From the NCBI GenBank assembly GCA_021201905.1, contig JAJQEA010000058.1, forward strand, positions 1 through 47,954: a DNA stretch of 47,954 bases, read 5' to 3'. Positions 30,420 to 39,634 of this stretch are shown here, one piece after another. A program made the position numbers and the translations under genes. This DNA is from Clostridia bacterium. Lineage in GTDB: Bacteria > Bacillota > Clostridia > Lachnospirales > Lachnospiraceae. Below the pieces are notes generated by a model that did no database searches, was not told where the DNA came from, and was given only the letters and a program-made list of their open reading frames with translations. Position 1 is the first letter of the stretch; every line of letters begins with the position of its first letter.

Positions 30420-31326
30420 ATGCTGTTTATGGATGCGAAATATATAACGCCTGCGGTGACCGCGTTTGACCATGAGGGCCGTGTGGATATGGAAGCCAAT
30501 AAAAGGATTTACCAGTGGCTCATAGAGGGCGGAATGGATGGAATCTTGATATTGGGAAGCATTGGCGAGTTTTTTTGCCATCCCCATGGAAGAGAAGAAA
30601 CGAATGATTCAGGAAGCTCTTGACTATATTGACCACAGGGTTACCGTGTATGTGGGCACCGGCGGGACCGTTTTTGAGGAATGTGTGGAGCTGTCCCGCT
30701 TTGCACTTGACAGGGGGGCGGACGGAGTCATGGTGATCTCGCCATATTACTTTAACCTGCCTGACCGTTCCATACTGAATTTTTATGATACCCTGGCAGG
30801 GCAGCTGGATGGTCCGGTGCTGCTGTATAATTTCCCGGCCAGGACAGGCTATGACCTGAAACCGGAAATTGTGCTGGAGCTGGCCCGCCGCAGGAAGAAC
30901 ATTGTGGGAATAAAGGACACCGTGGATGTGATGGGGCATACCAGGGCACTGATACAGACCGTGAAACGGGAATATCCTGAATTTATGGTATATTCAGGGT
31001 TTGATGAATTTTTCTCCCATAATGTCATCAGCGGCGGGAATGGATGCATCGCAGGGCTGTCCAACTTTGCTCCGGAAACAGCTTCTGGGCTTGCTGAGGC
31101 GGCCAGAAAAGAGGATTACCGGCTTCTGAGGGAATACCAGGTGAAAATTGACCGCCTTATGGCGGTGTACGCAGTCGCGGAACAGTTTGTTCCTATTATA
31201 AAGAAGGCTATGGTGCTGAGGGGGATTGGAATGACCGGAGTATGCGCCAAACCCATGCTGGAGGCATCGGAAGAAGAAACGGAAAAGCTGATGAATCTGT
31301 TGAAGGAAGAGGGATTGGTTTTATAA
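30420..31326 (+). pseudogene. DHDPS/NAL-family aldolase or dehydratase, frameshifted at T7 run 30570-30576
   Basis: ORFs 30420-30623 and 30562-31326; T6 would read LGSIGEFFAIPMEEKKRMIQEA; Schiff-base region NIVGIKDTVD; LYNFPARTGYDL. Confidence 0.88.
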
Positions 31327-31400
31327 AAACGCCTTTATTGGCCCGGAAGAAGCGACCCAGGAAGTGACTTAAGAAGTGACACGGACATAACAGACAGAAA

Positions 31401-31445
31401 CGGACAAGCCGGCAGCCGCATACAGCGGTTTTGCCGGCTTGTCCG
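31401..31445. terminator. Bidirectional-type hairpin between convergent genes
   Basis: CGGACAAGCCGGCA...TGCCGGCTTGTCCG 14-bp perfect stem with inner CCGC/GCGG. Confidence 0.85.
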
Positions 31446-31465
31446 TATTATGAATCAATTGTGGT

Positions 31466-31996
31466 TTAGAACTCGGGCTCAATCAGTCCGTAAGTTCCGT
31501 TCTTGCGCTTATAGACTACGTTCACCTGGTCCGTATCTGCGTTCAGGAACACGTAGAAATTATGTCCCAGCATCTCCATCTGGAGGCATGCTTCCTCGGG
31601 AATGGTTGGCTTGATGGCAAATTTCTTTGTCTTGACAATCTGGATCTCGTCATCCTGTACTTCCTCCTCTTCCTCTATAAAAGCCTGGGAGAAAGAGATG
31701 GCGGCCTGTTTCTTATCAATGAGTTTCTTTCTATATCTGCGGATCTGGCGCTCAATGATTTCCTCTACCAGATCAATGGATACATACATATCGGAGCTGG
31801 ATTCCTCCGCGCGGATGATATTGCCTTTGACTGGGATAGTCACCTCGATTTTTTGTCGGTCTTTCTGTGCGCTCAGCGCTACGATTACTTCGGTGTCCGG
31901 AGTAAAGAAGTGTTCCAGCTTGCCGATCTTCTTTTCGATGGCAGCCTTCAAACCTGGAGTTACCTCAATATTTCGTCCTGTTATGGTATAACGCAT
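31466..31996 (-). CDS. hpf: Long-form ribosome hibernation promoting factor
   Basis: MRYTITGRNIEVTPGLKAAIEKKIGKLEHFF; C-terminal dimerisation domain EEACLQMEMLGHNFYVFLNADTDQVNVVYKRKNGTYGLIEPEF. Confidence 0.94.
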   Translation of the reverse strand: MRYTITGRNIEVTPGLKAAIEKKIGKLEHFFTPDTEVIVALSAQKDRQKIEVTIPVKGNIIRAEESSSDMYVSIDLVEEIIERQIRRYRKKLIDKKQAAISFSQAFIEEEEEVQDDEIQIVKTKKFAIKPTIPEEACLQMEMLGHNFYVFLNADTDQVNVVYKRKNGTYGLIEPEF

Positions 31997-32272
31997 AAAC
32001 ATCAACTCCTTTTCTTGGGATAGTGACATTATATCATATTTATTGTAAAATTACAATCAGAACCTAAGAATTGTTTAACAATTTATCTTAATTTTTTATA
32101 AAAATTTGTTTCAAACCCGGGAAAGAGCTATTGCATTCCTAATAGCAGACTCCTTGAAATGTCAAGAGAAAACCGTGTTTTTTCTTCCGTACTTATCAAG
32201 TTTATCAGAAGTGTACAAAAATAAAATAAATGTAAAGTCGGAAGGGGAAGGACAGCGGAAAAGTTATAAACT

Positions 32273-32390
32273 TGTGGATAATGTGGATAAGTTGGTGTAT
32301 AACTATTTTTTGCCTTAAAATGGACAAACTGTGATGTGGATAACTTTGGGGGTAATGTGTATAAATTTCTGGGGATAATGTGGACAGGTA
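32273..32390 (+). promoter_or_regulatory. Cluster of DnaA-box-like 9-mers
   Basis: TGTGGATAA (= TTATCCACA complement) at 32273-32281, 32282-32290 and 32335-32343; one-mismatch copies at 32356-32364 and 32370-32378; two-mismatch copies at 32294-32302 and 32379-32387. Confidence 0.65.
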
Positions 32391-32700
32391 AAAAATCGAA
32401 CACATTTTTTGTGCAATCTGCTTGGTTGACCATAAGTCCGGAGAAAATGGACAAAATGTTAATTTTTCATTAACCCGTTGAATTAATCTTACTCAAGTGC
32501 TACAATAAGTAAGATTGTATCATAGGCGCAGTATTTGTAGTGTTTTATCCGAAAAGTCCACATATAAAAGGTATTGTGGAAAGGCAAGGAATAGACAGGA
32601 ATTAGCAGACAGATAATAGATGATAAGGCAGATGCTGCAGGTACGGGCGCTGGTTGAAAATTAGTTTCTATTATATAGGAAGAAGTTAGGAGAGTATACC

Positions 32701-35274
32701 ATGAACTTGATTGAAAAGGTGTTCGGGACTCACAGTGAAAGAGAACTGAAGATGATAAGGCCAATCGTGACAAAGATTGAATCTCTGCGTCCCGAGATGA
32801 TGGCCATGTCTGATGAGGAGCTGCGTGACCAGACCAGAATCTTTAGAGAGAGGCTTGCAGACGGCGCCACCCTGGATGACGTTCTGCCGGAGGCGTTTGC
32901 CACGGTCCGTGAGGCGGCAAGAAGAACTCTGAATATGGAGCATTTCCCTGTACAGCTGATTGGCGGTATCGTACTGCATCAGGGCCGTATTGCTGAGATG
33001 CGTACTGGTGAAGGTAAGACGCTGGTATCCACCTGTCCCGCATACCTGAATGCATTGAAGGGAAAGGGCGTTCAGATCGTAACGGTCAATGACTACCTGG
33101 CAAAGCGTGACGCCGAGTGGATGGGTCAGGTGCACAGATTCCTGGGCATGACCGTTGGCGTTGTACTGAACGACATGACAAGTGAACAGCGTAAGGAGGC
33201 ATATGCCTGCGACATTACTTACGTGACAAATAATGAGCTGGGTTTCGATTACCTGCGTGATAACATGTCCATTTATAAGGAGCAGCTGGTGCTGCGCGAC
33301 CTGGACTACTGTATCATCGATGAGGTTGACTCTGTGCTGATTGACGAGGCCAGGACGCCTCTTATCATTTCCGGACAGAGCGGCAAGTCCACCAAGCTGT
33401 ATGAGGTGTGCGATGTGCTGGCACGCCAGCTGGAGAGAGGTACCGTGTCCAAGGAATTCTCCAAGATCGACGCCATCATGGGCGAGGAGATTGAGGAGAC
33501 CGGCGATTTCGTTGTGGATGAAAAGGATAAGGTAGTAAACCTGACAGAACAGGGCGTCAAGAAGGTGGAGGAGTACTTCCATATTGAAAACCTGGCGGAT
33601 CCTGAGAATCTGGAGATCCAGCATAACATTATCCTGGCTCTGCGCGCCAATAACCTGATGTTCAGGGATAAGGATTATGTTGTAAAGGACGACGAGGTCC
33701 TGATTGTAGATGAGTTTACAGGACGTATTATGCCCGGCCGCCGTTATTCCGACGGACTCCATCAGGCAATCGAGGCAAAGGAGCACGTAAATGTGCGCCG
33801 GGAGTCCCGCACCCTGGCTACCGTAACATTCCAGAACTTCTTCAACAAGTATACGAAGAAGGCAGGTATGACGGGTACTGCCCAGACCGAGGAAAAAGAG
33901 TTCCGCAACATCTATGCCATGGACGTTATCGTCATCCCCACCAACAGGCCTATGATCCGTAAGGACCTGGAGGATGCTGTATATAAGACAAAGAAAGAGA
34001 AATACAAGGCAGTTGTGGACGAGGTGGAGAAGGCACATGAGAAGGGACAGCCTGTCCTGGTGGGTACCATTGCCATCGAGACTTCCGAGCTTCTGAGCAA
34101 GATGCTGACTAAAAAGGGAATTCCCCATAAAGTACTGAATGCCAAGTTCCATGAGCTGGAGGCTGAGATTGTAGCAGACGCAGGTATCCACGGCTCTGTC
34201 ACCATTGCCACCAACATGGCTGGCCGTGGTACGGATATTAAGCTGGACGAGGAGACCAAGGCCCTGGGCGGCCTTAAGATCATCGGTACGGAGCGCCATG
34301 AGTCACGCCGTATTGACAACCAGCTGCGTGGCCGTTCCGGACGTCAGGGAGACCCGGGTGAATCCAGGTTCTACCTGTCCCTGGAGGATGACCTGTTAAG
34401 GCTCTTTGGTTCAGACCGTCTTATGGCCATGTTTGAGGCCATGGGTGTGCCGGAGGGAGAGCAGATTGAGCATAAGATGCTGTCCAATGCCATCGAGAAG
34501 GCACAGATGAAGATAGAGAGCAACAACTACGGTATCCGTGAGCAGCTCCTTAAGTTCGACGAGGTCAACAATGAGCAGCGCGAGGTTATCTACGCAGAGC
34601 GCCGCAAGGTGCTGGACGGCGACAACATGCGCGATCTTGTGCTCAAGATGATCACAAACACAGTGGAGAATGCGGTGGATATCTCCGTGTCCGATGACCA
34701 GACCCCGGATAAGTGGGATTTGCAGGAACTGAATAACCTCCTTCTTCCGGTCATTCCTCTGAAGCCGGTAACTCTTACCGACGAACAGAAGAAGTCCATG
34801 AAGAAGAATGAGCTCAAGCACAACCTGAAGGAAGAGGCCATCAAGCTTTACGAGACAAAGGAAGCTGAGTTCCCGGAGCCGGAGCAGATCCGTGAGATTG
34901 AGCGCGTGGTCCTGCTGAAGGTAATTGACAACAAGTGGATGGCGCATCTGGATGACATGGACGCGCTGCGCGAGGGCATCGGCCTTCAGGCATACGGCCA
35001 GAGGGATCCTGTGGTTGAATATAAGATGCAGGGTTATGAGATGTACGAGTCCATGATGGCTTCCATCCAGGAGGAGACAATCCGGATTCTGTTCCATATC
35101 CGCGTAGAGCAGAAGGTGGAGCGTGAACCGGCTACCAAGGTGACAGGCACGAACAAGGATGCATCTGCCCCCAGCGCCCCCAAGAAGCGGGTGGAGCAGA
35201 AGATATACCCCAACGACCCATGCCCCTGCGGTTCCGGCAAGAAGTACAAACAGTGCCACGGAAGAATTAAATAA
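32701..35274 (+). CDS. secA: Preprotein translocase ATPase SecA
   Basis: [83 protein letters not shown]. Confidence 0.98.
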   Translation: MNLIEKVFGTHSERELKMIRPIVTKIESLRPEMMAMSDEELRDQTRIFRERLADGATLDDVLPEAFATVREAARRTLNMEHFPVQLIGGIVLHQGRIAEMRTGEGKTLVSTCPAYLNALKGKGVQIVTVNDYLAKRDAEWMGQVHRFLGMTVGVVLNDMTSEQRKEAYACDITYVTNNELGFDYLRDNMSIYKEQLVLRDLDYCIIDEVDSVLIDEARTPLIISGQSGKSTKLYEVCDVLARQLERGTVSKEFSKIDAIMGEEIEETGDFVVDEKDKVVNLTEQGVKKVEEYFHIENLADPENLEIQHNIILALRANNLMFRDKDYVVKDDEVLIVDEFTGRIMPGRRYSDGLHQAIEAKEHVNVRRESRTLATVTFQNFFNKYTKKAGMTGTAQTEEKEFRNIYAMDVIVIPTNRPMIRKDLEDAVYKTKKEKYKAVVDEVEKAHEKGQPVLVGTIAIETSELLSKMLTKKGIPHKVLNAKFHELEAEIVADAGIHGSVTIATNMAGRGTDIKLDEETKALGGLKIIGTERHESRRIDNQLRGRSGRQGDPGESRFYLSLEDDLLRLFGSDRLMAMFEAMGVPEGEQIEHKMLSNAIEKAQMKIESNNYGIREQLLKFDEVNNEQREVIYAERRKVLDGDNMRDLVLKMITNTVENAVDISVSDDQTPDKWDLQELNNLLLPVIPLKPVTLTDEQKKSMKKNELKHNLKEEAIKLYETKEAEFPEPEQIREIERVVLLKVIDNKWMAHLDDMDALREGIGLQAYGQRDPVVEYKMQGYEMYESMMASIQEETIRILFHIRVEQKVEREPATKVTGTNKDASAPSAPKKRVEQKIYPNDPCPCGSGKKYKQCHGRIK

Positions 35275-35289
35275 TCGACGAAATATCAG

Positions 35290-35323
35290 GGCCGGTGTGA
35301 TATCATCTGAACACCGGCCTTTA
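35290..35323 (+). terminator. Rho-independent terminator after secA
   Basis: GGCCGGTGT...ACACCGGCCTTT. Confidence 0.8.
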
Positions 35324-35399
35324 TGAAAATGACTGCATATAACCATGAAACAGCCCTGATGAGGGGCTCACAAAATATAGATTGAAAGTGGGTGAAGCT

Positions 35400-36537
35400 G
35401 TGGTAGAGTTAGATAGTTTTAAGTATACGTTATCGACGTATGAGAAGCCATTAGTGGAAGTGAGGGATTCACTTTGACCTGGACAACAAGGTCAGAAGAA
35501 TCGCGGAATTAGATAAGTCCATGGAGGAGCCAGGCTTTTGGGACGATCCGGAGCAGTCCACCAGGATGGTCAGGGAGTCCAAGAACCTGAAGGATGAGGT
35601 GGATACCTACCGGGCATTGGAGCAGCAGTATGAGGATATCCAGGTAATGATCCAGATGGGATACGAGGAAAATGATTCCTCCCTGATTCCTGAGATTGAG
35701 GAGACGCTGGAACAGTTTAAGGAGACCCTGGAGAATATGCGGATGAAGCTTCTGCTCTCCGGGGAATATGATTCCAATAATGCCATCCTGCGCCTGAACG
35801 CAGGGGCAGGCGGAACCGAGTCCTGCGACTGGTGCAGCATACTGTACCGCATGTACTGCCGCTGGGCTGAGAGCAAGGGCTTTAAGGCCCATGTGCTGGA
35901 TTTCCTGGACGGCGAGGAAGCGGGAATCAAATCTGTCACCGTGCAGATTGACGGTGAGAACGCGTACGGATATCTGCGCTCTGAGCACGGGGTGCACCGG
36001 CTGGTGCGTATATCCCCGTTTAACTCTGCGGGCAAGCGCCAGACCTCCTTTGTGTCCTGCGACGTCATGCCCAACATTGAGGAGGACATCGATATTGAGG
36101 TGAACCCCGATGATATCCGCGTGGACACCTACCGGTCCAGCGGCGCCGGCGGACAGCACATCAACAAGACGTCCTCAGCCATCCGAATCACCCATTTTCC
36201 CACGGGAATCGTGGTGACATGCCAGAATGAGCGTTCCCAGTTCCAGAACAAGGAGAAGGCCATGCAGATGCTGAAGGCAAAGCTCCTTATGGTAAAGCAG
36301 GAGGAGCAGGCGGCCAAGGCGGCGGGCATCCGCGGGGATGTGAAGGACATCGGATGGGGAAGCCAGATCCGTTCCTATGTGCTGCAGCCCTATACCATGG
36401 TCAAGGACCACCGTACAGGCGAGGAGAGCGGTAACGTGGACGCTGTGCTGGACGGGTCAATCGATAACTTTATCAGCGTCTATCTCCGCTGGATGAGTCT
36501 GGGATGCCCGGATAAGAATGTAAGGGAAGACGAGTAA
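35400..36537 (+). CDS. prfB: Peptide chain release factor 2 with programmed +1 frameshift at CTT TGA C (35472-35478)
   Basis: GTG-initiated MVELDSFKYTLSTYEKPLVEVRDSL then TGA; +1 reading continues DLDNKVRRIAELDKSMEEPGFWDD...GGQHINKTSSAIRITHFPTG. Confidence 0.93.
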
Positions 36538-36566
36538 AGACAGACCAATAGAATCAATGCGCAAGG

Positions 36567-36590
36567 GGACCGGAAATTTCCGGTCCTTTG
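36567..36590 (+). terminator. Rho-independent terminator after prfB
   Basis: GGACCGGAAATTTCCGGTCCTTTG. Confidence 0.75.
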
Positions 36591-36771
36591 TGTATGGGCG
36601 GAGTTTCCTTTGTGTACCGAGAAAAAGGCTCCATAGAAAAATTGGAAAATTAGCGTGAGGAAATAGATAAAAACAGTTGCATTTAAAATAAAAATATGTT
36701 AATATCTTCCTCATGAGCACAGATGTATTTCTAATGCGGACATACACGCGGGCCTACGAAAGGATTGGACA

Positions 36772-37215
36772 ATGGAAGACAAAAGCAAATACTTTGTGGT
36801 GAAACAGAAAGCCGTGCCTGAGGTTCTTTTGAAGGTGGTGGAGGCCAAGAAGCTGCTGGAGACAGAACGGGCCATTACGGTGCAGGAAGCCACGGATAAG
36901 GTGGGAATCAGCCGGAGTTCTTTTTATAAGTACAAGGATGACATATTTCCCTTTTATGACAACACCAAGGGGAAAACCATTACTCTGGTGGTGCAGATGG
37001 ACGATGAGCAGGGACTTCTCAGCGACCTGCTTCATGTGGTAGCGGTGTACAGGGCCAATATACTGACTATTCACCAGAGCATTCCGGTCAACGGCGTGGC
37101 AACGCTCACGCTGAGCGTGGAGGTAAGGGAGAATACAGGCAATGTATCCAGCATGATAGAGGAACTGGAAGTACTGGACGGTATCCATTACGTCAAAATA
37201 CTTGCCAGGGAGTGA
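36772..37215 (+). CDS. ACT domain-containing protein (PheB/UPF0735-like)
   Basis: VGISRSSFYKYKDDIFPFYD; DDEQGLLSDLLHVVAVYRANILTIHQSIPVNGVATLTLS; followed by hom. Confidence 0.88.
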   Translation: MEDKSKYFVVKQKAVPEVLLKVVEAKKLLETERAITVQEATDKVGISRSSFYKYKDDIFPFYDNTKGKTITLVVQMDDEQGLLSDLLHVVAVYRANILTIHQSIPVNGVATLTLSVEVRENTGNVSSMIEELEVLDGIHYVKILARE

Positions 37216-37272
37216 TGGACAGAACGTGCCTTTCGATATCAGAGGAGAATAAAACACAGGGAGCGGAAGATT

Positions 37273-38514
37273 ATGATTAAGACAGCAGTTATGGGGTATG
37301 GTACCATTGGTTCCGGCGTGGCGGAGATACTTGACAAGAACAGGGATGTAATAGCAAGCCAGGCAGGACAGGAAGTGGAGTTAAAATATGTTCTGGATTT
37401 AAGGGAGTTCCCGGACAGTCCGGTGGCAGATAAGATCGTCCACGATTTCAAGGTGATTGAGCAGGACGAGGAGGTGCAGATTGTGGTGGAGACCATGGGC
37501 GGACTGAACCCGGCCTACCCCTTTGTGAAGGCCTGCCTCATGGCGGGCAAGCATGTGGTCACCTCCAATAAGGCGCTGGTGGCTGCCCACGGAACCGAGC
37601 TTCTGGCCATTGCCAGGAAAAAGCGTGTGAATTTCTTCTTTGAGGCCAGCGTGGGCGGCGGTATCCCGATTATACGTCCTCTTTACCGCTGTCTCATGGG
37701 AGAGCGCATCGAGGAAATCACAGGAATATTAAACGGAACCACCAACTTTATCCTGACCAAGATGGACAAAGAGGGGGAATCCTTTGAAAATGCCCTGAAG
37801 GAGGCCCGGAATCTGGGATATGCGGAGCGCAATCCTGAGGCGGATGTGGAAGGCCATGATACCTGCCGCAAGATCGCCATTCTTACAGCCATGGCCACAG
37901 GGAAAGAAGTGAATTATGAGGATATCTACACCGAGGGCATCACGCGGATCACGGATATTGACTTTAAATACGCGGAGAAGATGGGGACATCGGTGAAGCT
38001 GTTGGGAACCAGCCGTATAAAGGACGGCAGGGTTTTGGCCTATGTGGCGCCGGTGATGATCAACAAGACCAGCCCCCTGTACTCTGTGAATGATGTATTC
38101 AACGGCATCCTGGTGAAGGGAAATATGCTGGGTACATCCATGTTCTATGGCAGCGGCGCCGGAAAACTTCCGACGGGCAGCGCGGTGGTGGCTGATATCA
38201 TTGAGGCGGCCCGGAATCTCAAAAAGAACGTGCCCATGGGCTGGACAGACGAAAAGCAGGCCATCGAATCCATGGACCAGGCACAGTTCAGGTACTTTGC
38301 CAGGGTGGCCGGTTCCTACCGCAATAAGGAGCAGGATGTAAAGAACGCCTTTGGACAGGTGGAGGTAATCGAGCTTTACGGAATGGATGAATTCGCCTTC
38401 CTCACCGCCCAGATGACAGAGGGTGAGTTCAAGAAAGGGGCTGTTTCCTATGACACCAGGGAACGGGAGCGGTCTGAATACGGTATCAAGCAGATGATAC
38501 GTGCGGTGCTGTAG
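37273..38514 (+). CDS. hom: Homoserine dehydrogenase
   Basis: AVMGYGTIGSGVAEIL, VTSNKALVA, GTTNFILTKM, YGSGAGKLPTGSAVVADI. Confidence 0.96.
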   Translation: MIKTAVMGYGTIGSGVAEILDKNRDVIASQAGQEVELKYVLDLREFPDSPVADKIVHDFKVIEQDEEVQIVVETMGGLNPAYPFVKACLMAGKHVVTSNKALVAAHGTELLAIARKKRVNFFFEASVGGGIPIIRPLYRCLMGERIEEITGILNGTTNFILTKMDKEGESFENALKEARNLGYAERNPEADVEGHDTCRKIAILTAMATGKEVNYEDIYTEGITRITDIDFKYAEKMGTSVKLLGTSRIKDGRVLAYVAPVMINKTSPLYSVNDVFNGILVKGNMLGTSMFYGSGAGKLPTGSAVVADIIEAARNLKKNVPMGWTDEKQAIESMDQAQFRYFARVAGSYRNKEQDVKNAFGQVEVIELYGMDEFAFLTAQMTEGEFKKGAVSYDTRERERSEYGIKQMIRAVL

Positions 38515-38517
38515 CAT

Positions 38518-38882
38518 ATGGCATCGCTCATAAGCCGGATTACCGGTGAACTTACAAGGCAGGGATTTCCCTGCCTGTTTCATCTTTTAACGGGACTTTA
38601 CTGTCCCGGCTGCGGCGGCACCAGAGCGGTTCGGGCGCTGCTGGCCGGCAATCTGCTCCTGAGTATCCGGTACCATCCCCTGGTGGCCTATATGGCAGTG
38701 GTGCTGACGGCTGAACTGGTAAGCTTCGGGGTGTCCAGGGCGGCAAAAACCCCAGATATTATCTGGGGCATGAAAAATTGCTGGTTTACACCGGCGCAGC
38801 CATTGTGCTGGTGAACTGGGTGTACAAAAACTATATGCTGGTGGTAAGAGGTGTGGACCTGCTTCCGCTGTGGCCGCGCTGA
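38518..38882 (+). pseudogene. DUF2752-type membrane protein, frameshifted at A5 run 38773-38777
   Basis: LTGLYCPGCGGTRAVRALLAGNLLLSIRYHPLVAY; adding one A continues as MKKLLVYTGAAIVLVNWVYKNYMLVVRGVDLLPLWPR*. Confidence 0.75.
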
Positions 38883-38952
38883 GCCGGATGAACGAAGCGG
38901 GGGAGCGGCAGCAATGGAATGGAAACCAGCGCCAATGGGGACGGAGCAGGCA

Positions 38953-39405
38953 CTAAAACCAGATAAAGCCGGTGGTTTTGGGCAGCTGCATCTGCTGGTT
39001 CAGCTGTTCCTGGAGCCGGTTGATGAACTCATTAATCTGAGGTCCGGTCACAGGGTCGCTTAGAGCCTCATAGTAGCTGGCCAGGGCATAGAAAAAGAAA
39101 AATGTAAGGGTGATGGCAATGACGCTTAATACCAGCCCCGCAATGGCCCTGGCATTAAAGGCTTTCCTGGGGCTTATATCGGCGTTCCTGGCCATGAGGG
39201 CAAGGAGGATGCCGATGACGCCGCAGACAAGGCCTGTGGGCATGGCGGTCTGGTTATAGGCCAGTGACATGGGCAGATAGAAAAGGCTGCACACGATTCC
39301 GATAATGCCTGCTATCATGGAACAGGTGCCCAGGCGTTCGGAGGACGTGAAGTTCTTTCCCTGTTTGTTGGAAGGCGGTTTCTGGTTGTTATGAGTATCA
39401 TTCAT
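38953..39405 (-). CDS. Small DUF4190-like membrane protein
   Basis: Two to three hydrophobic segments: SMIAGIIGIVCSLFYLPMSLAY, GLVCGVIGILLALMAR, AIAGLVLSVIAITLTFFFFYAL. Confidence 0.65.
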   Translation of the reverse strand: MNDTHNNQKPPSNKQGKNFTSSERLGTCSMIAGIIGIVCSLFYLPMSLAYNQTAMPTGLVCGVIGILLALMARNADISPRKAFNARAIAGLVLSVIAITLTFFFFYALASYYEALSDPVTGPQINEFINRLQEQLNQQMQLPKTTGFIWF

Positions 39406-39634
39406 CATTCTGAATAAGGACCTTTCTTTTGTCAGGCGCGGCCGTTTCTGCCGTGCCGAAATATTGTAACTGCTATCCTGGCTATTTTATCACGAAATAC
39501 CGGCACTGTCCAGATGAAGAAGCTTTCCATATGCGGGGAACTTTCAGCGGAGACTTTCTGCCAGAACTTGCATAAGCGGTTGGGATGCACTATAATATAA
39601 CAGTTAGTTAGATTACAGATATGCGAGGTTTACC

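Noticed and set aside
32106-32318. 70-aa ORF in the hpf-secA gap
   Set aside because: Overlaps the DnaA-box region, low complexity, no SD or family similarity
32044-32690. Chromosomal origin oriC
   Set aside because: DnaA boxes are present but no dnaA, dnaN, rpmH or gyr genes are near; kept only as a non-oriC DnaA-box cluster
32686-34299. 537-aa minus-strand ORF opposite secA
   Set aside because: Antisense shadow ORF; the secA reading is unambiguous and the antisense product has no recognisable motif
34411-35346. 311-aa minus-strand ORF opposite the secA end
   Set aside because: Antisense shadow ORF
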